This document shows positions 36,021 to 45,259 of a DNA stretch of 64,000 nt, piece by piece. Source of the stretch: Dicyema japonicum. Taxonomy: Eukaryota; Dicyemida; Rhombozoa; Dicyemidae. Both the position numbers and the translations under genes were made by a program. The stretch lies in assembly GCA_011109175.1 (NCBI GenBank), contig RDEW01000024.1:62640-126639 (forward strand), in the 5' to 3' direction. The notes under the pieces are model-generated. The model did no database searches, was not told the DNA's origin, and saw nothing but the letters and a program-made list of their open reading frames with translations. How positions within the stretch are numbered: the stretch's first letter is position 1; the number at the start of each line of letters is the position of its first letter.

Positions 36021-36279
36021 GTAGTTAGTTATCGTTGGGCATTGTCCCTTTATCCGTGACCTTGTTTTGACCTCAAAAAATATTGGATTGTAGTCACTCC
36101 TGGAGTCACACTTCACTGAGCAGTCAATAAAGTTGCCAAGGACGGTGATGACAATGAGATGTCGATAGAAATAGGTTTATCGTTACGTCGAGTAGGTGTC
36201 ACACAAGAGATTATTAGTGGACTCTCGTTCGTATGGAAGATCATTGGCAAATAGCGATCACTAGATCGTAGTCTGTAGG

Positions 36280-36873
36280 TTGAATCTTAGCAGGCATTAT
36301 GGAATATTATATGCGAATCATGCACGTCCCAGAAAAACACAGATAGCGGGAGAAGAATTAGTTAATAATCCTGTACTTCTCACGAGATACCAGCAGCGAA
36401 TGGACCATCATCTATCCAATATTTCTATAGATGGCCTACCCCATATCGTGTGGGAAAGAATCTCTAAAACCATAATGACGGCTGCCGAAGAAACAGTGGG
36501 ATTCGCGAAAATACTATGAAAGGAAGATATAAAGGAGCACATAACTCGACAGTCAATGAATTGTCTATCCGTCAACGAGATATAAGACTTTAGATTGAAG
36601 CTTGTGATCATGAACAAAAATCCGAATTAAAAAAAATTGCGAAATACAATCCAACACGAAATTAAGAAGAATGTGCTCCGATCATGGTCGGTCTTTTTGG
36701 TCCAACGAGTATTGGAAGTGGAAAGATTACAATCTGGTGCAAAAATGTTTATCCCTGTGCGTTTACTTAACTGCGGGTCAGCTAAAACCAATTTAAAGAT
36801 TGAAATGAATTCGGTAACTTTGTATTGGACGCCAACAGCTTTCTATTTCCTTTTTTATATAAAGAATGAATGA
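36280..36873 (+). pseudogene. LINE A linker region fragment
   Basis: LLTRYQQRMDHHLSNISIDG, VWERISKTIMTAAEETVGF, then IQHEIKKNVLRSWSVFLVQR and EVERLQSGAKMF across stops. This is the NRF..L......W..i...i..aA.e.vG pattern found between endonuclease and polymerase of RTE-like LINEs. Confidence 0.5.
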
Positions 36874-38600
36874 AAAACTTAGTGAAACCCATTCGAAGGC
36901 TGTCTTTTTGTGCAATTAGATCCCTCATTTATTCACAGGTAAATTAGACCTTGGATACTCCAGAGTTAAGTAAAGAAAGATGACTTTGTTGCTAGTTTCT
37001 CGTTTTGCACATATTCCAGAATTACTTAAACGAGTTGAAAAGAATTATGATATTCCTCCAAGTTCCTACGGCGTTATTTTACCCTCATTATTCCTCTTTA
37101 TGAAGTCATAAATGTGTGAACCTAGTGTTGTAGTTCTTATACTCCACTTTTTATTAGAAAAGATAACAATAATAAATTGTAGGAAGGGGACAAGCAATTA
37201 AGAAATATCAAAAAAGTCTTTTTTTCATTTTGGTTAGATGCAACTTTCAGTAGACAATTCATCCGCAGTTGGTAATCAATGCTGAAAGGGTCACTCGTCA
37301 TCCCAGGAGCATTATTGATCCATCGAACTTTCAATCGGAATGGGCAGCTGTGATATTCGGACTAAATTTTATTGACGCATTTTAAAACAATGACTTTTGC
37401 TAGCTGATGATCAACCATCTTAACTCTCGAAAGTCTCAATGCGATTTAGAAAAACTCTTACGATATTCTATTAGCTAAATTGAAAGGTTTCGAAGACGTT
37501 TGGAAAAAACGGAAGCAGTCTCTCAGGCTCGAGTATCAGGTGCAAAATGAAAAATACTAAGCTTCTATTATGATCAGCCATTTCACTTTTCTCTTCATAA
37601 AGCCTCACTATATTTATGACTCGATTTATACCACTTAGACATACTTATCTTAGTTTTTGAATTTAAAACTCAGTATTTGGATAAAAGTTTATGCGGGAAT
37701 AAATATTTTATTAATAAGTTCGGAGAGTTGAATAGCTGCGGCTATGACTGTTCTTTACCTCCTTTGAGGGATACGAGGAAGATACTTACACATAGCCATT
37801 CTCGCAGTTAGCAGGGTCGAGATAAGAAAAAATGAAAATATCGAGGATTAAAAAATATAAGTATAGATTACTTCATCCAATAAAAAATCCATTTTAGATA
37901 TTATCGTTCAAAAAGTTTTTTTGTAATAATAGGTCAAAGTTTAGTTACATCTTTTAGTTTGGTTTTGTGACGATGATTTGGACGGCTGAACTTGCGTAGA
38001 ATATTCTCATTATTTTTGGAGATGAGAGCTTTTCTTAAACAAATTTAGAATATACGTATATTTGAATTTATTATTTTCCTTGAACCATCTATGGGTGTAT
38101 GTTGAGTTTAGTGGATCAAATAACGTCAAAAAAGAGAAATCTTCAATAAAGTAGTCACACACTACCAGATGGTGTCACGTGGCCAAGTTCAAATCTTTTA
38201 TAAACTAACAAAACCACTCTTATTTTAACGTTCGAATTTATTTTCTTTATTTAAGTGTGAATGTAAATTTGGTGAACTTCCTTATACAATCGTAGCTGTA
38301 AATACCCAAACTGCTCGGCTAAAAATCCTCGAATGGATCCTCAAATAGGTAAGTCGTAAAACGCTGAAATTAATTAATATGGGCGAATGAATTGATAGCC
38401 GTTATAGATACATCAACGTAGTCAAATGAATAGAACGGTTTTATAGCAGCTTCGGATTATGATGACTTTGGTTCCCTACTGATTTGTACTGAGGCTGATA
38501 AGAGTATCTATGATCAAGGATGATTTATAGGCAATGGTAGCTTAGTGAATTAATATTTGAATAAAAATATCCGTAAATTTTTAAAAATTATCACTAGGAT
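36874..38600. other. No gene recognised
   Basis: AT-rich sequence. Short minus-strand frames near 38330-38430 (LFEDPFEDF, then PSSLGIYSYD) look weakly coding-like and lie just downstream of the first proteasome-like gene. I cannot join them to it. Confidence 0.35.
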
Positions 38601-38639
38601 CCCCGTATTTAAAATATGTGAAAGTTCCCTTATTATCAG

Positions 38640-39293
38640 CAAAACTCAGATTCCAAACTAAAATCAGAGAAATCGGAACATTTCAGAGATAATTCGAAGG
38701 GAGGTATTAATTTGATTAGAAATTTGATGATCCACATTTTAGCCTGTCTGACGTCTTTGATGTTAGCGGTGAAAAACTAAATCTAAGGTCATAGTTACAA
38801 GTGTTTTAATGCGGGGTACAATAAATCTTTGTGATCTCCAATACAGCATATCTCATCAACTTGATAAATGGCACTTTGGTGGATTTGCTTGACATTTTCG
38901 TTGTTTTGGCCCTCTCCCAGAACGATAGCTTCCTGAAATTATTTAGGGGGAGATACAGCAGTACAAGTATATCTATGAATATATCGCGCTAATAGATTTA
39001 CTACGTCTTGTATAAAAATATGTCTGTCACTGTTCAGCCAGCGATCACTTCATCGTTAAATTGATTGGTACCGGCAGTAACTGTTTATAAAGTGCTTGAC
39101 TAATAGGAGATCGTAGGCTGATCCAGTTAACCCAATTACAATTTTATCAGCAATTTCCACAAATGAAGTATTACATTGATGCGCCACTAAACATTACTTG
39201 TGTTAGGATTTGATCTATCAGAGAATAACTACCGAGAAGTACTCCTGTCCCGTATTGGAAGCCGATTATAGTCCTCTCCAATGTAATTTTCAT
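38640..39293 (-). CDS. Proteasome beta-subunit-like gene 1 (mini-introns)
   Basis: Exons spliced through 24-nt GT...AG introns at 39048-39071 and 38933-38956 give a 20S proteasome beta fold: MKITLERTIIGFQYGTGVLL (S1-S2 strands), DKIVIGLTGSAYDLLLVKHF (S4 and helix H1), DVVNLLARYIHRY (helix H2), EAIVLGEG, IYQVDEICCIGDHK and LLYPALKH. Beta subunits form the inner rings of the proteasome and some cut peptides with an N-terminal Thr. Here the position of that Thr is Arg, so the product should be non-catalytic. The exon ends near 38798; a 22-nt intron (38777-38798) may follow, but the C-terminal frame (QAKMWIIKFLI, about 38720) is not cleanly joined. A one-base frame conflict at about 39175 must be a lesion or an unrecognised splice. 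The gene is either damaged or incompletely resolved. Confidence 0.5.
38933..38956 (-). other. 24-nt intron
   Basis: GTATCTCC...TTTCAG. Removal joins ACT GCT to GAA GCT ATC in frame, between helix H2 and the following beta strand. Without removal, TAA interrupts the frame. Confidence 0.6.
39048..39071 (-). other. 24-nt intron
   Basis: GTACCAAT...ATGAAG. It removes a TAA stop and joins TGC CG to T GAT CGC, giving a continuous frame across the H1-H2 loop. Confidence 0.6.
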
Positions 39294-39467
39294 TTATTAT
39301 ATATTAATTACGCAATTTTATATTTTATTATTTTTGACAAATAATTAAATATTAATTTGAATTACTCAGAGCATTTGACAACCCACATGTCGACCTTATA
39401 ACCTCGTGGCGCCATGTGGTGCTGCGTGGTTAATTGGTTGAATTTTTTTGCTTGCTTGTCTGTTCCT

Positions 39468-39545
39468 CCTCTCTCTTCCTATTAGAGTGGCGTCATGTGA
39501 TCCACCTGTCTAGGTGACGCCCAGTGCCAGGCCGGCACGAAAAGG
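39468..39545 (+). repeat. Inverted dispersed repeat, left arm
   Basis: tggcgtcatgtgatccacct, gtgacgcccagtgccaggcc and ggcacga match the reverse complement of 42905-42985 (roughly 80% by eye). The arms enclose about 3.4 kb including the second proteasome-like gene. Confidence 0.45.
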
Positions 39546-39639
39546 ATCATTTGCTTTTCCCCACTCCACTGGAGGGGTTCCCACAACTGCATGTAATGGA
39601 CGTCTTACCTTTTATGCTGATTCCGGATGGACTCTTTTT

Positions 39640-39720
39640 CTGTAGAAGTGGAAACTGGATACACTCCATTAGTTGTTTATTTTAACTTCTTACTCGGTGT
39701 ATCCGGGGTTAATAAATAAA
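39640..39720 (+). repeat. Repeat R6 (retroelement tail), copy 1
   Basis: ctgtagaagtggaaactgga through ggtgtatccggggttaataa. Copies of the same tail are at 45024-45105 and, more diverged, 47345-47420 and 59530-59600. The (TAAA)-type end suggests a LINE 3' terminus. Confidence 0.5.
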
Positions 39721-39779
39721 TGTCGACCTTAAGTCGTCGACAATATGGCTAAAATACGGTGACAACTCACCTCGATCGG

Positions 39780-40260
39780 AGGCGCTGTACACGTATATGC
39801 AAGACCGCAATATTTTTTGCGGTCGATCAACAAACATATGTCACCATTGTATCTCAAGGAGCATGACGGTTGATCATTTAGCCACTCGATGTGGATCTAT
39901 GCTCTGCCACGACTATTCGTGGAGGCATAACGAGGTAGCAAGGAGTCTTCATCTTTACTATGCAATAAGTATGGTATTTGCCACATCAGAAAGTTGCGGA
40001 TTCATAAGGTGCAATATGTAGTAGAACATCAGGGTCCAAATTAAGGTAGACAGTGTTATCCGTACCTCGTAGCTAGTCAAGCACAATAAACCGGACATTT
40101 TGGTACACGATAAGGAGTCTGGCCAAGTCCTTATCATAGAGGTTGGCAGTACGTCTCAAGACCGTTTGCAGACTGTGGAGGTGGAGCAAAAAAAAGTATG
40201 ACTTGCTCGCAAACGAGATGGGGCAGATGTTTGGTTTCAATGTTAAATAAAGTTGGAAGT
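39780..40260 (+). pseudogene. LINE CCHC knuckle plus restriction-like endonuclease
   Basis: 39797-40020 reads NICHHCISRSMTVDHLATRC and HDYSWRHNEVARSLHLYY, the C-x2-C...H...C knuckle followed by RHN(E)V of R2/R4-type LINEs. After frameshifts the endonuclease follows: NKPDI-like, DKESGQ, IIEVG-like, RLQTVEVE and LLANEMGQMFG (40080-40230). This domain nicks target DNA in elements lacking an APE endonuclease. It is 5'-truncated and broken. Confidence 0.65.
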
Positions 40261-40774
40261 TTAATTTGAATTACAGTTTAATTACGTGACACCTAGTGTG
40301 ACTATAAAAAAACTATTATTTGGACATTCTAAATTGAATAACTAATAATTTCCTTGTTCCTCCACAACGCAGTTCTTTCAAGTTCATTTATTTTAGTCAA
40401 GCAGGATTTGAACCGAGACAATGGTGGATTTGATGCTCACCTGTTTTAAAACTATGGTTCCTTATGTATTGCTCGCCTCGAGAAGAGTGACGGGAGGTTA
40501 TACCCATCTGTGGAAGATGAAACAATATACTGGTCCAGAGCCTCATCATCAGCCCTATCTTCTGTCTAGCTTCAGACAGACGATCCATAGTTCTTCAAGA
40601 ACTTCGAGTTTATGATCTCTTTAGAGTCCATGCTCATGGTGGATTTGGTTTATGTGAACCTTCGGATCTCCTATTTTTTACTTTCAAAAAGTGGAGGTTG
40701 TACTGTATTTATTGCCACAACACTAATAAATATCGAGAGAAGCATTATTAGAATAAAAACTATCATAAAAAGCT

Positions 40775-41408
40775 CTATCTTAGTAACTTCATAAATTTCC
40801 CTTTATAGTCGTATTCGTTTAAATCCCAAACTACAATAAACACGAATAGACCCTGACATGTTTTTTCATCCAAATAACGATTCCCAGTTGTAGCCGTAAT
40901 TGTATCCATGGATAGTCGAAAGGCCTCAAATGAGTTTTTAGGAGGATCAAGTAACGCTCTTTAAGTACAAAATCGTAATTACAGGGTGCTGAAAAATCCC
41001 AGCATGTCTAGACAGCCATTTCCTATGCATTCAAAGTTATTTGTGTAAGCATATCCGTTTTTGTCGAACTTGATGACTGCAAAGCCGTAGTAGTCGGCTC
41101 CTAGAATGATCGTTTCCTAAATATATGGAACACACATTACTGTATATCTTACTCGATTCATTATGTAATCTTGGAACAAAGCGACATATGTTTTCAAATT
41201 CGTATATTGACCCTGCAAGCCCCAGTGCGATAGTTTCGGTGATTTGTGCTATCATAAAACTGTTGTTTGGACCGACTGAAATAATTAAACCACTACGGCA
41301 GGAATCAAGATTAAAGCCAATCGAATCCGAAGCAATCATTACCCCGGTTTTGTATCGAAAGGCGAACATTTTGTGTGATAGAATGATAGGTGAATATTGG
41401 GAATTCAT
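40775..41408 (-). CDS. Proteasome beta-subunit-like gene 2, about 196 aa
   Basis: Three exons make one continuous frame from ATG at 41408 to TAG at 40775. Exon 1 encodes MFAFRYKTGVMIASDSIGF and ETIALGLAGSIYEFENICRF (first beta strands and helix H1). Exon 2, after a 19-nt intron (41117-41135), encodes ETIILGADYYGFAVIKFDKN and TNNFECIGNGCLDML. Exon 3, after a 24-nt intron (40959-40982), encodes NSFEAFRLSMDTITATTGNR and QGLFVFIVVWD. The segments align in order with 20S proteasome beta subunits; the N-terminal motif is closest to beta5, but helix H2 is shortened. No Thr occupies the catalytic position (His-Lys-Met precedes Phe-Ala-Phe), so it is probably a structural or diverged subunit. It lies 1.5 kb upstream of gene 1, same strand. 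Confidence 0.6.
40959..40982 (-). other. 24-nt intron
   Basis: GTAATTAC...CTTAAAG, starting with GTAA and ending AG. It removes an in-frame TAA and joins ACC CT to A GCG, continuing into the last helix-strand unit of the beta subunit. Confidence 0.65.
41117..41135 (-). other. Candidate 19-nt intron
   Basis: GTGTGTTCCATATATTTAG, read from the minus strand. It is the only GT...AG choice I found that keeps exon 1 and exon 2 in frame (…YSN/ETIILG…). At 19 nt it would be the shortest intron in the window, so it is less certain than the others. Confidence 0.45.
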
Positions 41409-41559
41409 AGAGTAAAATTATTTAATATATTATTTAATAAAAAAATAATTTGATTTCAAAATATTAACAATTTAAAAAAAATATAATAATTAATTTTCTA
41501 AAATAAATTATTTAATAAAAAGTAAGACTATTTTTAACAACAACAAGTCAGACATCAAC

Positions 41560-42020
41560 TACCAAGAGAGACTGTGTATTGAACGATGGCAATTTGTGGA
41601 TCAATTGCGTTATTTGGGTGTCCGTTTTCGATGTAGAGGAGATTATGTTGAAGGTGCCAAAATGAAGAAAAAAGCTTATTCTACGAAAACTCGATTTGAA
41701 AAAGGAGATGTTTATTTTTATTTTTTTTAATTATTCTGGCCTTTCTCATCTACGGAAGTGAAGGATAGTATTTTTCCTCCAAGAAGAGACAGAATAACCA
41801 ACCTTTTTGATAAGACTAAGAAGATGGCGATCAAGCTGGCCCTTCGTAATAAATTTAAAGAAGCACTGACCGTATACCAACCCATTAAGGATCGTAGCAG
41901 TAGAACGGATAAGGTTTTTCTTCTAAGGAAGAGGGTCAATGACACGTACTTTCAGACGAGACTTTAAAGGTAAAGGGGGAAAACTACGAAAGAATCTAGG
42001 GGCATCGTGGCAGGAATTTT
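41560..42020 (+). repeat. Gene-like repeat R3, copy 3, with open frame
   Basis: The best preserved of three copies (others at 7360 and 33265). The frame reads WQFVDQLRYLGVRFRCRGDY, KMKKKAYSTKTRFEKGDVYF, then, after a T-rich interruption and shift, KDSIFPPRRDRITNLFDKTK, KLALRNKFKEALTVYQPIKD and KVFLLRKRVNDTYFQTRL, stopping at 41967. The product is basic and Lys/Arg-rich. I recognise no family. Three same-strand copies with the same borders mean either a multicopy gene or the coding part of an uncharacterised mobile element. Confidence 0.45.
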
Positions 42021-42904
42021 AATGAAATGTAATTTAGAGTAATGAGGAATTATATGAAAATATTTATTTTCAAATTGACATTTAGGGTAATTGCAGCTTA
42101 CTTTCCTTCAAATTTCGTCGTTCGAAAGCTTGAAGAACCGTGATTTCGAAGGGGGATACTCTATTTTTCATATGGTGGGTAATATTTTTTTGTGCTAGAA
42201 AGCACTCGATTCCAAATACCTCCTGATTCCACATACATCGTCCTTGTAGTGCAATTCCTGAATGTGTTCAACAGCGTCTTCTATTGTGAAAAAAAGGTTT
42301 CTTCTGGCTTCTTTATTGACTCACATATACAGTCATATTGACATAATATTGCTGGTAAATTTGTACAATTATCTGACAATTATCTCGAGTTAGCCTGAGA
42401 AGACAGTGGGCACCATGATACTGAAACTATTTTATTGAGTTCAGAAATTCTTCCTATAAGAGCATTGACATATTTCTGTCTCCGAATATCAGTTTCGTCA
42501 AAAAATTCAGTTGTATTATAAATGCAAATAAAACCTCAGTCACTGGCATAAATTTTCTACACTTTTTCGGGAAGCATAAGTGGAAAGAAAATGATATCAA
42601 ACAAGTCTCATAAGTTTTACAGTTCAACTTATGCAAGGAAATATTAGATTTGACAAAAGCCTTAGTTACCTTATCGTCCCACGAATTTCAATATAGATTT
42701 CCTTGAGTTGATAGAAAATTCATCAGGACATTTAATAACAACAGACTTAAATTTTTGGTGTCACGCGGTATTACTGTAAATAAGGATAATTGATCGCACG
42801 CTAGTATTTTATTTAAAAACTCACCAAAGTAACTCTTTGATCCTGACTCGTTCCAGATTCCAGAACTTGTCTCCAGGTAGCGAAATTGTCCCCCGGGCAA
42901 AGAA
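42021..42904. other. No gene recognised
   Basis: No supportable frame. Minus-strand words at 42690-42900 are too short to assign. Confidence 0.35.
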
Positions 42905-42985
42905 TAGTTAAATCCTCATGATGCCGGCCAGGCATTGGGCGTCTCCTCACTAAGGTGGATTCAATGACGCCATCGAAAGGAAGGA
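42905..42985 (-). repeat. Inverted dispersed repeat, right arm
   Basis: tgccggccaggcattgggcg and gtggattcaatgacgcca are the reverse complement of the block at 39468-39545. Confidence 0.45.
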
Positions 42986-43189
42986 AAATAATTTTGGACT
43001 AACTAGCCACATAGTACCACATGGCTTCACGCGGCCATATTAAAATTAAAAAATAAAAATCATTAAATTTTTTGACTTTTAATTGACAAATATTGCCCCA
43101 ATCATCACTTAAGGTATACTATTGGTGTGGACAGTCTTCCACTCAAGGAAGAGTCCTCAGTGAATCTGGAATTGTGACCTTACCGACAA

Positions 43190-43740
43190 AGAAAGAAGGT
43201 TATCCGTACCTCGGTGCTAGTCAAGCACAATAAACCGGACATTGTGAGAACACCAGGGTCCAAATTAAGGTAGACAGTGTTATCCGTACCTCGGTGCTAG
43301 TCAAGCACAATAAACCGGACATTGTGGTACACGATAAGGAGTCTGGCCAAATCTTTATCATAAAGGCTGGCATCACGTCTCAAGACTGTTTGTAGACTGT
43401 AGAGGAGAAGAAAAAAAGGAAATATAACTTGCTTGCAAACGAGATGGGGCAGATGTTTGGTTGCAAGGTCCTTGTTATTCCTATAGTAATGACGTGGGAA
43501 GGAATTGCAACAAAGTACCGGGTTATCTGAAGCAGTTGGGGGTAGATAATAAGCTCCAGGCCTATCTACAGTCCACTGTATTAAAGAGATCTCTGAGATG
43601 CCACATGGGCAGAGGGTTCAATTGGACAAACCGCTTTCGGAGTTGTTTCAGCAACCAGAATCGAACCTGCCTGTGGAGGCTGGCGAACAGGCAGGCGAGG
43701 AAGGTGTTGATTATTAAATATTAACTTTTTATTGTTTGTT
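43190..43740 (+). pseudogene. LINE restriction-like endonuclease, second plus copy
   Basis: 43280-43740 reads LVKHNKPDIVVHDKESGQIF, TSQDCL, YNLLANEMGQMFGCKVLVIP, VMTWEGIATKYRVI. The last matches the C-terminal end of R4-type endonucleases. The PD and a downstream acidic strand are visible; the active-site Glu of I-I-E-x-G is Lys here (FIIKAG). A 47-bp block (43200-43246) is repeated exactly at 43280-43326, a local duplication not present in the 40-kb copy. Confidence 0.65.
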
Positions 43741-44429
43741 AAATAAAGTGGGATTTAAATTAAATTCATTATTTTATAAGCCAGTTGAATGTTTGTGGGA
43801 ATTCATTGAAGCCAACCAAATTACCGAGATTTGGTATCAACAAGATACAGGGACGTTTTGTCAACAATGAATGGAAGAAGTTTTCGTCAAATTGGTGGCC
43901 TTCCACTGCAGTCACCTTACGGCTTTACAAGACCATGTGAAAGAATCGGAAGTTCGGCTTTGTCGCAGTCCCATTCTCTTCTCAGTCTAGATTTGCTTTA
44001 GAGTTCTGCTTCACACTAGATATGCCTGATTGGTTGTGTGGACTAAGCTTTTTATTGTTTTTTTTGTAAGATGATGGTGTATTTACATGAAAGGACTGGG
44101 GGTTCTGAAATAAAATGATTATACCATTAACGCATCGAGTGGACACGGTGCCTCGAGGACCCGAAAGATAGGAATTCTAATTGCTTTTCACATTCTCCTG
44201 TATCTTCGATCCATTCGTTAGAACTATTCATTATGGATGCATCGATTACGTTGTGCGGAAAAGATGTTATTGGGATGTTATTATGCTCCAAACTGGAGAA
44301 CTTTGGGAAACTTTATTTGGAGACAACTCTTCAAGTATTTATCGAGGAACTGGATGACATTTCTCAATGTCTTTGATATTCTTTGAATAAATTAACATTA
44401 CTGTTCTTACTTCTCAAAATCAAGAATAA
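43741..44429. other. No gene seen
   Basis: LINE 3' tail (ttaaataaagtgggatttaa, 43738-43757) followed by sequence without a supportable frame. Confidence 0.4.
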
Positions 44430-44765
44430 GACTATGCTTTGAATTCGCATGTAGACAAGAATAGCTTTTGTACAACATGAAATGAAAAAGAATCTCAAAT
44501 GGACTCAAGTAATATCGAGAGACTCTGTAATGCACACCATTTTTCCAAGTAGTGTAGAATAACTTTTGTAAATCATGAAGTGATCAAGAATCTCAAATGG
44601 AATCCAATAAGAAGGTGTATACTTCAAAATTCGCAAGTGTCGAATAACTTTTGTACATCATGAAGTGATCATGAATCTCAAATGGACTCCAGTAATATGG
44701 ATAGGTGTATGCTTCGAATTTGAAATTACTGTAGAATACCCTTTGTACAGCATGAAATAATCTAT
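44430..44765. repeat. Tandem repeat, about 90-bp unit, four copies
   Basis: The unit contains aataacttttgtacatcatgaagtgatcatgaatctcaaatgg-type sequence followed by tgtatgcttcgaattcgca. Unit landmarks (aata.cttttgta) start near 44460, 44558, 44643 and 44735, spaced 98, 85 and 92 bp, with substitutions between units. No ORF spans it. Confidence 0.65.
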
Positions 44766-44900
44766 AACAGGTTTAAAGTGGGTTTTACCAAAAGCAAAGT
44801 GGAATATAAAATAATTTTTGTTTTGTGTGAGCCGTGTGCAAAAAATGAAAAATTTCGAGATCAATCGCAAAAGTAACTAAGCAAAAACCTATATATTCGC

Positions 44901-45029
44901 ATGTCTGCGCAAATAAAAAAGTCTGAAGTTGCAATTAAGAAAAATCTTATTATCGGGGACAATGAGGGAGATGGTGACTGGAGGGAACTTGCAAATTCTC
45001 TCGATGTTCCAAAACTACTGTTTCTGTAG
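44901..45029 (+). CDS. Small ORF with helix-turn-helix-like segment
   Basis: A 42-codon frame starting at ATG 44901: KKSEVAIKKNLIIGDNEGDG then DWRELANSLDVPK before the stop. D-W-R-x-L-A-x-x-L-x-V-(P)-K-x-T resembles the recognition helix-turn-helix at the N-terminus of several DDE transposases. In the next frame the sequence continues KTTVS, the usual follow-on, so a one-base shift may have cut a longer protein. It ends inside repeat R6. Probably a transposase N-terminal remnant. Confidence 0.35.
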   Translation: MSAQIKKSEVAIKKNLIIGDNEGDGDWRELANSLDVPKLLFL

Positions 45030-45105
45030 AAGTGGAAACTGGATACACTTAATTAGTTGTTTACTTTAACTTCTTTCTTAGTGTATTTGGGCTTAATAAA
45101 TAAAC
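45024..45105 (+). repeat. Repeat R6, copy 2
   Basis: Near-identical to 39640-39720, including ctgtagaagtggaaactgga and a TAATAAATAAA-type end. Confidence 0.55.
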
Positions 45106-45259
45106 AGTGACGATTTATCAGACTGTGACATAATATTCAACAACTTCCCAGTTTGGTCGTAACTATTTTAGGTAGAATTCAATAAATTTTTCTTTTTTTG
45201 TCTAAGAAATAAAAAGATCAACGTCTTAAAAATATCCTCTGATTTTTGGATAAGAGTTG

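Noticed and set aside
41125-41415. 96-codon plus-strand ORF
   Set aside because: It is the antisense shadow of exon 1 of the proteasome beta-like gene 2, whose spliced frame has clear homology.
44430-44765. CRISPR-like array
   Set aside because: Units vary in length and sequence, there are no conserved short repeats with unique spacers, and the genome is clearly eukaryotic.
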